Assembly (NCBI GenBank): GCA_036346225.1
Contig: JARFIW010000139.1
Coordinates: forward strand, 1,116,001 to 1,180,000
Direction: 5' to 3'
Origin: Platerodrilus igneus
Lineage: Eukaryota > Arthropoda > Insecta > Coleoptera > Lycidae
DNA length: 64,000 nt
Shown here: one piece after another, positions 44,231 through 56,971 of the stretch
Layout of the letters: every line of letters begins with the position of its first letter
Numbering within the stretch: the first letter of the stretch is position 1
Notes under the pieces: model-generated
What the model was told of the DNA's origin: nothing
Database searches by the model: none
Seen by the model: only the letters and a program-made list of their open reading frames with translations
Program-made: the position numbers and the translations under genes

Positions 44231-44609
44231 CTTAAGGAAGGTAATAAATTATTTCAAACGATATATTCCCTACCTGTTGTTTTGTACGTGCACACAAATC
44301 GGGTACAATCGGGGGATATCCAAACAAGGGTATATCATATAAAAGGACTGTTCGCGCAGAAGTTATTATTTGTCGATTGTACAGTTTAAAGAGACGATTA
44401 AACAAATATGTATAAAGACTTTGGGACCTTTCCATTGCTACATCTAACAGAAACATCAATATTAGGAGCACCGTTTTCTGTTAGTTCTCTTAAAGTATTA
44501 GCATAGTTGAGAACGACCTGAGATATCCCTCAAAAGTATTCTAAAGTTCCTTTGGTAAATAACATATAATACTCATCAAATGTCGCCATCTTCACTAAAC
44601 AATTCTTAT

Positions 44610-44961
44610 TTAAACAAAAACACAAGTTGTCGAATTTGCATATCTGATTTCACGCACCAACTTCCATAGTACGGTCTGAAAAATGATGTTAACAAATTTG
44701 AAAGTTATTTTATAATCGTCGAACGGGTTCAGGCCAATAATTATGATTTTGGAAGAAGGTTTTGTTATGGCGTATGGTTTTTCAAATAGCAACTTGGTTC
44801 GCTCTAACTGAATTGCTCCGTTTATATATTCTTCATGCGCCGCGGTCGACTGCTTTTTCAAATCCTTAATTTGTTCCCACTCATCGTCTGTAATTTTTAA
44901 TTCCTCCATCTCGATGTTCTTCTCGTTGTGTTTGTTTACGGCATCACCTTCAGTAAAAACG

Positions 44962-45020
<59 letters not shown>
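44610..45020 (-). pseudogene. Unrecognised ORF with CA-repeat artefact at its start
   Basis: Open frame of 136 codons. The first 18 codons are translation of the (CA)n tract (alternating Cys-Val). The plausible protein begins near NIEMEELKITDDEWEQIKDL at about 44925, is acidic and helical at first, then hydrophobic (KIIIIGLNPFDDYKITFKFV), and ends at 44610. No family recognised. The opposite strand to 43821-44230 suggests convergent genes in the parent element. Confidence 0.35.
44966..45020. repeat. (CA)n microsatellite
   Basis: 55 bp of perfect CA dinucleotide repeat. Confidence 0.95.
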
Positions 45021-45024
<4 letters not shown>

Positions 45025-45799
45025 TGAGATACTTAAGATGTTCAATCTACAAAAATTAATGATTAACAGTTTTTGAATTATATATGTAAATATTAATTTC
45101 TTCCACGTTTACAGGTTAAAATTCAAACTAGGACTTACTTTTCTTTGTTGATAGTCGTCACACAGTAAATATATTATTAAAACGTTGTCTTAATGAAAAC
45201 GTGAGCACTAACGTTGTAGCGTTAACCTTAGACGGATAATATAAAAGGTAAAGTTGCTGAATAACAATAGAAAATCACAGTTTAAACATGTAAGTTTTAA
45301 AAATGTTGTTTTACTCAGAAATTTTCAAAGGTGGAAAATTCTGCAACATTATTAGACTGAACGACTTTACGTTTTTCAAAAATAAATTCAAAATGAACTT
45401 TTAGTATCATTTCCCCGTATTTATGCACATAGAGGTATAAGTATAATTTGTCACCCAATTGAGTATTCCCATAGTTTAACTAAAATTGTAGTAAAGTACC
45501 TTTTACAATTAATAGTTAGGCGTTATTAATAAAACAATGCAAGGCTAAGAATTATACATTTCACTCAATTTAGTTAGAAAATACGTCTTATTTTGAACTA
45601 CATTAAAATAGATTATCGAACTCTTTTCTAACCCGCCGTGCAGAATTAATATATGTTTAACCTTTTGGTTTAATTATGTGAATATGGACATACTAATTGA
45701 AAATTTCAACAATCCTGAATATTAATAAATATTTTTTGAGTTTTACTCTATTATTGAGTTAAATCTAAATAAAAAATGCCGAGGAGTTTTGCTGTTACT

Positions 45800-46515
45800 T
45801 TCTCTCTTTAAGTAATCGATTTGAAACTAGGTATGTCATGAATTCCAATACCATGCATGTTAATTTATAAAATTTATGCTGACGAGGATTTTAAAATACT
45901 TCCAAACCTAACTTGATTTTTTAGGTATCACATCTTGAGAAAAATGTGTAATTGCTAGTCTTTAGAGATTTTTACAGATAATCCTATTTGAAAAAGTACT
46001 AGAATTAGAATCCACGCAATACTTTTGTACAAATTTTAATTTGATATTAGGCATAAAGGTGTAACTTCGCAAGAGTTTGTTCGATTTGAAAAATTCCTAA
46101 ATATTTCGGCCTGGAGTGAAATTTTAATATTATCAGATAGGTCGAACGAAAACAAGTTTTATACGAGGCAGTTAGAAATTAATTTGAATAAAAAACTAAA
46201 AACAGGAGTAACTCCTCGGTGAGGGATCGGTTTAAAAAAATTCTTTCAGATTCGGGTAGATGAGAAAATTCTAGACTAATTTAGTAGGTCATACTACCGG
46301 AACGTAAGAAATGTTGGCTATTCTAAAAAAACCTTTGTTGTGTATGTTTATTGTGCATAGTCGGAGAAAACTGTTGAGGTAACGTAAGGGGTGTAACTTT
46401 GTAAAGGTTTAAAAGTGTTTCGAGTTGGTTTAAGTTTAGGCGAAACCATAGTTAAAGAAAACTTTTATACCATAGTTTAAAAAAACTTTTAAACTACAGT
46501 TAAAGAAAACTATTC
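45800..46515 (-). repeat. Right arm, inner and outer blocks contiguous
   Basis: 45800-45925 pairs with 43560-43690. 45930-46515 pairs with 41785-42205, with an additional copy of the repeat motif at about 46200-46275 (on the minus strand tagaattttctcatctaccc, then gaggagttactcc). At 46440-46505 there are three aagttaaagaaaac-type copies. Confidence 0.6.
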
Positions 46516-47879
46516 AGTTGGAGGACGAGCGAGGAGGAGGAAGGAGGGGGTTCCAAATACGGCCAAAATCACCTACTTGTATGTATGCGAAAAATAAGGT
46601 ACCACAAACTTTAATTCTAATATTTGATTAAGGTGTTAAAAGGTGTCTAAATCTCTCGCTATGAAGGTATTTGAAAGCGTTTTATATAAACAACGATTAA
46701 CATACACACCGCCTATCATACTGTCTCAGCTTGAACCAGAGTAACAGATTAATTAATCATTCCTCTCTGTTATTGAAAGCGTATTTTAGTACTTCTGAAT
46801 ATGCCAGGCAACTAAAATGCAAATGTGCTCAATACGTTAGACAATTATAATAATTAGATTGGGTATGCTCGCAATTGGAACAAACGTAAACGCTGGTAAA
46901 ACAGAAACGGCTAATATGAACACGAGTTAACTCTCGACTCAATCGCTTAATAGAAATCCAGGTCAGAGATTCTGTTTATCGAATTAGAATATGCAAATTT
47001 CAGCACAGTTGCAACACAATTTGCAGATTATTGATTTTGCGGGTTTGTCGCTACTTTGCATTTTCTCATTAAACGCTTTGAAGAACCTTTTCAGATTCTA
47101 GTTTTAAAACTTTTATATCTTGCCACTTTTATTTGAATTCATGTTTAAAGACGATATAGCTAAGAACCCCGAAATGAGAATTCTAATAAATTTCCTTAAA
47201 AAGATTTAGGAAGGATTGAAAGACTTTATTTTAGCATTCCCTTTCTATCATGTATTTTGCTAAAGCCGTTTAAACTGCTACTTTTGACGATTGCTTTGTG
47301 CCCTTTCTGTGGTTTGCTTATTTTATTAAATGGACCTTTCGTAATGTTTAGAAACAATTTAATTTAATAAAGGGGTCATTTTAAGTTATATCTTTCTTAG
47401 TGTGTGCTTTGAGTAGATGAAAAGATTTATACAAAGGTTCAATTTTGGTTTTCCCATATTAGCAATTTCTCCCATCAAGTTAATAGTAGGGTCGACTTTC
47501 TTATAAGCATATCCGAGTCTAGATTTGGAGATTTCTATACAATCGAGTAGGAAGGACTATTCTAACTTTTTATGATTCCGATAACTGTGGTTGCCTTGAG
47601 TAGTTTCATCACAATTAACCTGTTCGTCTATGTTAACTTTTCTGCAAAGCAAACGCGGTGTTGCGTACAGTTATGGCCCCAGAAAATCTAGCCGGCAATC
47701 TACAGGAAACTCGGTTAAGTACCCTTGACTGCACTAACAAGATGGTTGCCGACTAACTCAGTGGATGGATGGTGTAAGTGATTGAAAAGTATCCAGGAAG
47801 GCTATCGGGTTTTTATCGGGAAGTTTTTTAACAACCATCAGGTTGCTAATATCTATGCACAGCCAGGTAAATAGGAAAA
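46516..47879. other. Unassigned sequence
   Basis: Begins with a purine-rich patch (gaggacgagcgaggaggagg at 46522), followed by AT-rich DNA without any recognised gene or repeat. Confidence 0.4.
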
Positions 47880-48045
47880 AGATAGAAGAGTATAGGAAAA
47901 CCTAAACCAAACTATATTAGCTAAATTATTAGAAATTTAGGTTGTGAAGGGTGTAGAACCTTTAGATTAGCACAGAATAGAACAGAAGTTAGAACTGCGT
48001 CAAACCGACCTTAAGTAAAGTCGAAAACAAAATGATGATGACGGG
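47880..48045 (+). mobile_element. Short LINE 3' fragment
   Basis: Reads GCEGCRTFRLAQNRTEVRTASNRP at about 47946-48012, the LAQ-N/D-R-x-x-W/V-R end of RTE-like RT ORFs, followed by aatgatgatgacgg, a short repeat tail typical of RTE-like 3' ends. A different subfamily from that at 9.6 and 62 kb. Confidence 0.45.
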
Positions 48046-50433
48046 AAGTATCTTAGACGGCATCTAATCTAGCAGGGTTTCTGGGGAAAAGCCCTACAAA
48101 ATAATAACAAGAGGATGCCAAAACCTGAGATCAGGAGAGAGATTTAGGTTAAAAGTTTACATAAGAAATGGTTAAGTATGCTATAGCCTAAACATAAAAC
48201 ACACCTAAGCCATAAGAACACAAAAAGCCTATTTATAAATGCTAGCTGAAAAAATGGTTTCTAAAATCAATTTTTAAGGGACTTGAAGTTTCAATCACGC
48301 TTCTAGGCAATTGCAAAATAATTTATTACAATAAAACTGTAACTATACTTTTATACATTAATTGGAAAACCAAATACGAACACATCTTTTCACTATTATA
48401 TACGACTCTTGTTTCTAACTATATATCACTCTTACAGTTTTATTGCAAATCCATGATACAATCTTAAGCAAGTATCAAAAATCAAATATATCGCAAATTT
48501 ACTTAACTAAAATCTTAACCTAATTACACAGAAGTGCTATAGGTACGTTATATCGGTTCATGTAATGAATTTCAAATGTGTATTTAGTTACAAACTCTCT
48601 CTGATATAATTTCAAATAGTTTTATAAATGCCTGTCTAGTGATTGTAGATTACAGCTAAGGCGGATACAATAAAATGTATCTACGTCAATTTGCAACCCT
48701 CCACATGCTCATCTTCAACTTAAACTGGCAATTTGGGAACCACTGAGCCCTAAAATTAAAAATATCCAACGTGGTGAGGTGTTATACAAACATTTGATGA
48801 CCTTGTCTGTTCGATATCGTTTTGTCAAAGGTAGCTAACCTACTAAAGTTGCATGTTGATCGTTTGGATGTTGAGTACGAAGTGTTCTAAAAAAAAGATC
48901 TGCCCTTTGTAAAGTAATTCACGATATCTTCGGACAAATGATTTAGGACTGCAAAATAAAAATACATTGTGTTGTTTTTTGTCTACCTAGTATGTATGTA
49001 TAATGAACTTACGGATATCTTAACTAAACTATAAATTTGGACTTTTATTTATTTTCATCACCAGAGGTCTACCTGTGAAGTCTTCCTGCTCAGCCAATGA
49101 GATCACCGGCGCGTCAAATTAGTACACTATTAATCAAAACAAATAAATTATGAAATTGTAATAATTTAGAACAAAATTACTATGATGGCATCATCTCTAA
49201 CCTCTAAAATTGACATAATGAATTTAACAACCTTTGAGTATGAACCATATATGATACAAACTAATTCTACGTTAAATCAAAAATGCATGTAACTTAAAAA
49301 TTATACTTGTTATAGGAAATTGCCTAATCACATTGGTGGGATTTACTAATACAGAAAATATTAAAGTGAAATATGATTATAATCATTTCAAACAAACGTC
49401 ACAACAGTTTCTACTGAAGGGCAATTAAGATAGCGAAGGTGGTAAAGTTTTATATGAAACATCTCAGTCTTAAATGCACAAAAAATAGTAACGTAGCGAT
49501 TACTTATCGTAAGAGAAGACAAAATTATTCCACAATACGAACCATAGAGAGTTGTGGTTTCCTTTAAGGATGACATCACAGTGAGATTGAACTTGTGAAG
49601 TCCGCAAAGTTAAAGTGCTGCTATCGTTAACCTCTGGCCTGGCTACTAACTAGTGTATGTTATAAAATCGTGCGTCAAAATGTTTCAAAGGCAGCGCTGT
49701 ATGAAGCAGCCACTTGATCATATCGAAAGAATGCAAAATTTCCTAATTTTTTTAAGTTCTCAGAAGTATAATTGACCTCAAGTTGTTCGTAAGCTGAAAT
49801 TCAGTTCTTGATCCTTTAACCAAGTTATTCGTCGCATCTGTGGAACTCTTTTTTACTGAAGAAAATTGTTATGTATAATATTGTGTATAAGAAGTTGTAT
49901 AATAAGTATTATTTCAAATAACATCAATCACCATATTACCTCTATTACTTAGCTCAGGTCATCAACCTCGTCTGATCACGTACTACTACTCAAAGTGCTA
50001 CAATGTGCAATATTACGTGACAAGGGCTGCATACTTAGAGGTATCTGAGGGAACTCTTGAATCAAATTGCGGAATTTCTAATTCTCTATTGAAAGTTATC
50101 GGCATAAAATATATTTTTCTAAATATGGGCAAGACAATAATAAATTTCCGCGTAGTTAAAGGTATCAGATTACATACATGCTTCACTCGCATACACACAT
50201 ACGAGTCGAATTAATGAAAAAGGATTGCATGATGGGCTACCTATGAGACCCCTACTCTTTCACTTAATGTACAATATATTAGCGATGTGGTTGGAGTGTT
50301 GTTAATTAATTTAGTTGCCTATTTGGCTTCAAACATTTCGTGTACAAAAATATGCCACATCCTTTACTAGAGGTGACGATTTAGTGCGGAATCAAAAGTC
50401 CACTACATAGTAAACGATTACAATGCAACTGGC
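48046..50433. other. Unassigned AT-rich sequence
   Basis: No conserved protein, RNA gene or repeat recognised. The opposed open stretches at 50005-50214 and 50013-50198 show no motif. Confidence 0.45.
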
Positions 50434-51050
50434 AAAGCTTAAAGGGCCACACTATCAACGGTTCAAAGGCTTATACCTCATATGCTTAAAAACTAAAATA
50501 AATAAAGGCTTAAAAGCATAAATGCGGGGAAGCTTAAAGACTGCTTAAATGTTCATAGACTCAAATGCCCAAAAACCTAAATGTTGAAATACTCCAAAGC
50601 CCACAGTTCCAAAAACTCAAATACTCTAAAGTTCGACAAGTTAAAAGGCTTAAAGGTTTAAATGCTTAAAGGCCCATGTGGCTAGAACCTTAACGTTTAA
50701 CAGTCAAACGCTCAAAGGCTTAAATGTTCAATGACTTAAAGAATCAAACGCGTAATGGTACAAATGGTAAAAATGTTGTAAGGTTTAAAACGCTAAGAAC
50801 TCAAAGGTTTAAAAGCTCAAAAACCTGAAGGCTTAAAGGCTTAAATGCTCAAAGACGTAAGAGCTTGAAGGCGTAGAGGCTCACAGGCTCAATGACGTGA
50901 AGACTCAATCGTTTAAAAGTATTAAATGCTCAATGACTTAGAGGCTCAAAAGTTTAAAGGTTCTAACGCGCAAAGACACAAAAGCGTAAAGATTTAAAAG
51001 GTCAAATACTCAAGGGCTCTAAGGTTAAAGGGGTTCGAATAAGGTTCGAA
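50434..51050 (+). repeat. Degenerate 10-bp tandem repeat tract
   Basis: About 600 bp built from variants of ggcttaaatg / gctcaaagac, with AAA or TAAA recurring roughly every 10 bp. Individual units differ strongly, so it is an old minisatellite. The period is close to one helical turn of DNA. Confidence 0.75.
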
Positions 51051-51774
51051 TAACTTCATCTGACTGTAGAATTCTAAATTATGTCAAGGAAAAGAATAAC
51101 AATTATATTTCCAACACACTGCTACGTAACATTTATTTATAGCAACCCGAAAATTCGATGACCTTAAGAATTGTAGGATTAAGGTTGGCGAAGGGGTGAC
51201 TGACCTATCATGATTTATTTACAGGAAGAAGTTAATAATTGAACGTAGTCGATCACAACGAGATCGATTAACCGAAGGACCGAACATGATCAATCAACTA
51301 CAGTGACGTCAGCGTGTCAATGATTCTGTGTCACCACTCTTCAATTGTAGAATATAGAATACTCTACCAAAACTAACCTAAACCAAAGCACTCTAAGCTA
51401 ACTCAAAACTACTAGGTACCCACCTAACCTGAAACAATCCAAATCATCATAGCACAGCGTAACCAAAAATAAACCAATTTAATCTAACCCAACCCAAAGC
51501 AAATTGGCCAAATATAACATAAGACACATCGTCAAACAGAATGAGAGTGTGAGAATTAATTTTGTCAACCTGATTTGTTTTTAGAAAATACCCTACTTAT
51601 ACAGAAATAACTTTATTAATATTTTCTAGACATATAAACTATATTTTTTGGGCACTTTTATTTTTATTATACTGGTGAAATGCAGCTGCAAAATGTTGAC
51701 AGAATTTTTGGAAACTCCAAATGTATCAAACATTATCAGCTAGAAATATATGTAAACGTGGTCGGTTTTTATTA
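51051..51774. other. Unassigned sequence with CCTAA-like words
   Basis: At 51365-51520 words such as aacctaaacc, cacctaacctg and taacccaaccc recur. They resemble decayed TTAGG-type repeats on the opposite strand, but could be chance. No gene seen. Confidence 0.35.
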
Positions 51775-51779
51775 CGCTA

Positions 51780-52260
51780 GATAGGTTTTTTGGGCTTCTT
51801 GGGCGGCTTTTTAAAAAGACTTTTCCAAAAAACTTCTTCTATCAAATTTATTTTATACTGAATTACAATTTTGATTACAAGTTCGTTATATGCAGTAACG
51901 TATGAGATCGAAATAATTCTAAGTGGAAATTCACTTTTACCGAATAAACTAAAATTGTGGTGAGTAGCTGAACTGACAACAATGTTAAAGTTGAGAAGCT
52001 CTAGTCTGACAGGCCATCTTGGGCTCTTGAGGGTATTTATGCTGTCCCTGCCCCTCACATTGCTTGTGGGAACTACAGAGCTCATGTCTGCAATTTTTTT
52101 GTTCATTTATACAATACAAAGTAACAATCTTAATTCTAATAATTGCTATCTTATAACCTACTGTGATCTGTACCTGCAGTATCACGTTATGTCTGGAATA
52201 CAATGTCTGTTTCTGTTCTCACTGTCTGGCTTGTGAACTTTCATTAACCTTTTTATTATG
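51780..52260 (-). repeat. Old solo LTR related to the 53-57 kb element, opposite orientation
   Basis: The minus strand parallels the LTR at 53134-53683: gcagacatgagctctg.agttcccaca, gtgaggggcagggacagcataaata (TATA region), ctactcacca.aatttta, cttagaattattt, gaagttttttggaaa and cttttt-aaaaagccgccc. Order and spacing are kept, though the sequence has diverged considerably. The 5' end is not resolved, and no internal region is attached. Confidence 0.6.
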
Positions 52261-53129
52261 TCCTTCAATTGCACATAATCAACGTCACAGATTGTTGTGA
52301 ACACTAAACTACAGGTTCAATCCACTATATCACAAGTGCAAGTGTCACTTCAATGTATCCCTAAGGTTTAATTATTCACTACATTTAAGTAAACGCTTTA
52401 TTGCATTAGGATAAAAAAATTTGAAAAAAGTATTTTATTTTACGTTCCATAAAGCAAACTTATTTTTTCAAATTATATCCGCGTGGTAAATCCGTAGAAA
52501 CTTTTCGGTAGGGTTAAAGGGAACTAATTAGTATTTGACTCATTTTTAACATGAGTGATTTAATACGAATTCTAACTTTGATATTATTTTTCAAATTTCA
52601 TTTGCAACGTAAATAAATCAGATATATGTCAGCAGCGTTGCAGGAAAAATAAATTATTATATGATCTGGTTTCTCGTCATCAACCACAACCTCTGGATAT
52701 CAGAATTTTCACGATTTATAACGTTGATATTGATTTCTCTAGTTTTAATACTTCTGATAACTCGTACACAAGTGACTACTTAACTGAATTGCCTGTTTGT
52801 GTAAATATAATGTAAGCTTGACCGCTTTATATTCGTCATTAATTTTCCTATTGCAAGATGTAAACAAAATTCGAACTAAGATGAATTTATTTATGTCTAC
52901 ATCTCTCGCAAGTCAAACGTTTTGTTGAACTTCAGAAATATGCTGGAACGCTATATTTCATTATAAATGTAACACTACAAAAAATATTCTTAATGACATG
53001 AAATTCAGTTATCTTGTTTCTTGCACCGCCAAAGAATAGAATCACTTATACACTACAAGCTGGGGGGAATTATTAAGGAGTGATGACAAATAACAAAAAC
53101 TTTATTGTAAGCATTGAATTTTGTTTCAA
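52261..53129. other. Unassigned sequence between solo LTR and LTR element
   Basis: AT-rich. Part of it may be the undetermined 5' end of the solo LTR. No gene recognised. Confidence 0.4.
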
Positions 53130-53133
53130 CGGG

Positions 53134-53683
53134 AGTTATGTAATCCCCCAATTGATATATGTATAAAGAAATAGAATAATTAGGAAATTATTAGAAATGT
53201 TAAGTGAAGTGCAACAAAGTAAATCAAGGACAATTTATACAGTTTATTAACGTTCATGGGAACGGAAGCGCTACTTTGTTGCACAGACGACAGTGACACT
53301 GCAGATGTCAGGTCACAGGCGGTCACCGACGGTCACGTACCAAGATTACTTAGAAAGTAAGATCCCAACAATGTATTTATGAATAGAGTTAAGAATAAGC
53401 AGACATGAGATCTGCAAGTTCCCACAGCCATGTGAGGGGGTAGGGATATTATAAAAAGCCCGGAAGCCACAGTCGACGACAGTTAGTCAAGTGAACAGCT
53501 TTTACGTTGCAGTTGCTTACTACTCACAAAATAGTACAATTATTATTAAATTTCGAACTTAGAATAATTTTAATTCAATCTTTGTAAAATTTCATCATTA
53601 ATTTCTGTATAATTAAATAAATGTGTTAAGAAGTTTGGAAATGGTTTTTTAAAAAGGCCCCTCCCAAGCCACGAACCTTAACT
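53134..53683 (+). repeat. 5' LTR (550 bp)
   Basis: Begins agttatgtaatcccccaatt. It has a TATA box (tataaaa at 53450), a likely start site in the acagttagtc region some 35 bp downstream, and AATAAA at 53616. It ends acgaaccttaact and differs from the 3' LTR by scattered substitutions and a short indel near 53198. Confidence 0.9.
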
Positions 53684-53692
53684 GGCGCAGCC
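53683..53692 (+). other. Primer-binding site (Ser-tRNA type)
   Basis: tggcgcagcc begins with the last base of the LTR, as in 17.6 and 297, whose primer site starts TGGCGCAGT. It matches the 3' end of an insect Ser-tRNA over eight bases. Confidence 0.65.
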
Positions 53693-55086
53693 AATAGAAT
53701 GTCAAAAGGTCACTAAATCCAAAATCTAAGAACTGGTGGTCTGGAATTTCTATTCCGAATTTGATAGAACCAAACAGAAGTTGGAGGCAAAACAAAAATC
53801 GTTCAAACCCAGCAAACAAACAGAAGTTGAAGGCGAAACAAAAATCGTTCAAATTCAACAAAAGAAAAACCGGACGCGATACAAGCATATCTCAAATCCG
53901 AAAACCAACGTGGAGAAAGTACTAGAATTGACGGACTTCATGAAAGCAACAAAACAATTAGTGTAAATTCATTTTCCTTTAAACCAATTGAATCTTATTT
54001 TATTTTACAAACGTATTTGATATTTGCTAGTTTATGATTTATATATGTATATTGATTATTGATACCATTGTTTTACGCAATTTGATGAAAATAATCCACT
54101 GAGCTATTGCAAGGGATTATCTTCAAGCTATTTTTAAAAAAAAAATTATTCTTTGTATAAAAGATATAAAAACTAGAGAAATTAAAAAAGTCGCATTTCA
54201 AACGCACTTGAGACCATATTTACGAAATTAACTGGCGCAAGAATTTTTACAAAAACAAATTTCTAATTTAACGACACGAAATAAATTATCCAGACGCAAA
54301 CTCATTGTATTCCGTAAAATAATAGACACAACTTGCAATCTATTATTAACAACCTACATCTTCATCACTAGAAATAACAAAGCGCGAAACCAAACGTGTC
54401 TCATCTTCAACCAAATCATTCACGCAACGCTATAAAACGGCTATAATTGGAAATGAATATATTTAATTATAACTACGAAATAATACCTTCCAAGAACGTC
54501 CTAAACTCTATACAACATTGTAATTAAAACGAAACCATTGTATGCAACTTTAAACACCGCAAAAAACGACACCTTGCAAATTTATAATTAACACTTAAGT
54601 TCACGAGACGAAAACATTGTAGACACCTATAAAATACAAACCTACGGGAAGAGATAATTATTCCAGACAGAATTAAAAGCAGCGGAATTAAAACAGAAAA
54701 GCTTTAACTGACGCAAAGCAAGCAAAACCAGATAAATTAGCACAAAAATCACTCAGTCGCATTGAAACTTCAAAGATCAAACCTACAATAAAATTAACAT
54801 CGGTAAATTAAAAATAAACGTAACCAAGACAATATTAAGCGTAAAACCCATAAAATAATTACAACACCGTGAAATTAAATACAAAATAAGCAACTCAATT
54901 CTTTAAATAATCCAAAACGACACAATCTAAAAACAGCAAGTAACCCGACGCAATCTAAATGAAAAATTAATAAATCCAAGCAAGGAATAACGATACAAAC
55001 TACGAAATAAATTCAAATTTTACAAATTCGGAAAATAATCAAAGTCAAATTAAAAAATTAATTATTAAAACATTTCCCCAGCCAAA
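53693..55086 (+). other. Long leader of the LTR element
   Basis: About 1.4 kb between primer site and gag, A-rich and without a gene. Near 53760-53850 the phrase aacaaaaatcgttcaaa is tandemly repeated about 60 bp apart. Confidence 0.5.
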
Positions 55087-56260
55087 ATGAGTGGAGATAT
55101 GAAGATCTACTAAAAGATGATTCCAAAGTTTAACGGGGAGTAATGTCTTCTCAGTAACTATATAACAGCCTGTAAAATATTTTTAAAAACATTCTATAAG
55201 CCCGGAGACAACGAAAGGAACGTATTACTCCTACGTCCTATAATCAGTAAACTAACCGGAAGGGCACTAACATTAATTGCGAGTCGAGATGACCTAGACC
55301 AATGGGATGACTTCCGACGCGTATTGATTGCATATTTTGGCGATCAAAGGAACCTAAAATGCCTAGTACGCGATTTAATAAACCTTAGAATGGAAAACAA
55401 TTAATTCCCTTACCAATTTGGAATGAAATGCTAAGATGTACGAAGTTTAATCTTGACAAAACTAAAAATTGAAGAAACCGACCCAAATGTCAAACTTTTA
55501 AAAACAAAAATGTATGACGAAATGGCATTAGACACATATTTAAACGCACTACCAGAACGACTTTCAGACAAAATCAGATTTCAACATCCCCAAAACTTAG
55601 AAGAAGCTATGAACATGATAATCGAAGAAAAAAACGTAATGTACTACAGAAACAGACTATATAACCCCAACGCGAATTAAAGTTATTCCCCAATAAAAAA
55701 AATACAACCCGCGAGACAAACAAAAATTTACCCCATTCAATGCATTAACAAACCAAACGCAAACCAATAACCCACATTTTAATAACGCAAACTTTAATAA
55801 CCAATATAAACATTTTTCAAAACCAACGTTCAATTCAAATTTTACAAAACCCGCATTTCAACCAAGATTCAACCAAAATGTAAATCAACAAAGACCAGCA
55901 TTCAGTGCGAACCCTGTCAGAAATTCACCAATGACAAGTAATAATAACAATCCCAATAACTATTATAAACCCACACCAATAGATACCTCATCTGGTAATA
56001 CCAGACCAAACACAAAAATAACCCACATTCGACCGAATCCTAACCAAAAACGCACTTTTACATTGGAAGAACTATTTCATCAAGAAGTAGAGGAATATGA
56101 AGATGATCAGAATAATTACATTCGACCAAGTACAGACAATGAACAAAACCAATCAAACAATTATGAACGCAAAGAATCATACGAAACTTATGAAGAGGAC
56201 GACGAAGAAAACGCGTGCTCAAATTTTCAGATAGACCGATTTATAAACGACCAAACGTAA
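55087..56260 (+). pseudogene. gag: gag of the LTR element, broken by stops and a frameshift
   Basis: Frame from ATG 55087 (MSGDMKIY*) to 55680 carries four internal stops (first at 55111) yet keeps its sense: KMIPKFNGE, ERNVLLLRPIISKLTGRAL, DDLDQWDDFRRVLIAYFGDQ, TKMYDEMALDTYLNALPERL, IRFQHPQNLEEAMNMII. This is the Gag core of 17.6-like elements (SKLTGRA..., F/YFGDQRN). After frameshifts at 55680-55930 the C-terminal part is open at 55931-56260: Asn/Pro-rich, then RTFTLEELFHQEVEEYEDD and an acidic end. No zinc knuckle. Confidence 0.8.
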
Positions 56261-56370
56261 TACACTTAAATAATATGAATCACCTAGTACTACCCTATAT
56301 AGAGATACCCCACGCCGAATTCAAATTACTAATCGATACCGGATCCTCAAAAACATTAATTTTAAATTGA
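56243..56370 (+). pseudogene. pol: Start of protease, cut off
   Basis: In the -1 frame relative to gag: HLVLPYIEIPHAEFKLLIDTGSSKTLILN, then a stop at 56368. LIDTGSSKTLI is the aspartic protease active-site segment. Homology ends there, about 45 bp before the polypurine tract (tcgaaagg at 56409-56416) and the 3' LTR. Practically all of pol has been deleted. Confidence 0.75.
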
Positions 56371-56416
56371 AAATCAAGAAAATGAAAACCCTTAATTTTT
56401 AATGTACGTCGAAAGG

Positions 56417-56971
56417 AGTTATGTAATCCCCCAATTGATATATGTATAAAGAAATAGAATAATTAGGAAATTATTAGAAATGAAGTGAATTATTAGAAGT
56501 GAAGTGCAACAAAGAAAATCAAGGACAATTTATACAGTTTATTAACGTTCATGGGAACGAAAGCGCTACTTTGTAGCGCAGACGATAGTGACACTGCAAA
56601 TTTCAGGTCACAGGCGGTCACCGACGGTCACGTACCAAGATTACTTAGAAAGTAAGATCGCAACAATGTATTTATGAATAGAGTTAAGAATAAGCAGTCA
56701 TGAGCTATGCAAGTTCCCACAGCCATGCGAGAGGGTAGGGATATTATAAAAAGCCCGGGAGTCCCAGTCGACGACAGTTAGTCAAGTGAACAGCCTTTAC
56801 ATTGCAGTTGCTTACTACTCACAAAATAGTACAATTATTATTAAATTTCGGATAATTTAAATTCAATCTTTGTAAAATTTCATCATTAATTTCTGTATAA
56901 ATAAATAAATGTGTTAAGAAGTTTGCAAATGGTTTTTTAAAAAGGCCGCTCCCAAGCCACGAACCTTAGCT
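56417..56971 (+). repeat. 3' LTR (555 bp)
   Basis: Copy of 53134-53683. A duplicated gaagtgaattattagaagtg phrase near 56480 makes it slightly longer. The end is aaccttagct rather than aaccttaact. Confidence 0.9.

Larger units (their letters stand above)
41785..46515. mobile_element. Large inverted-repeat element enclosing a broken coding remnant
   Basis: The left outer arm (41785-42205) pairs with the right outer arm (45930-46515): ttaactatagtatcgc / gcgaaaccatagttaa, gttacaccccttacc / aggggtgtaac, atttcttacgttccagtagt / actaccggaacgtaagaaat. An inner arm pair follows: 43560-43690 with 45800-45925, sharing aggtttggaagtattttaaaatcc and catgcatggtattgg. The inner and outer arm are contiguous on the right, but on the left they are separated by about 1.35 kb. 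The core (43820-45020) has coding remnants on both strands. It may be a foldback-like relative of a large virus-like transposon; see the shared motif with the 296-bp array. Confidence 0.65.
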
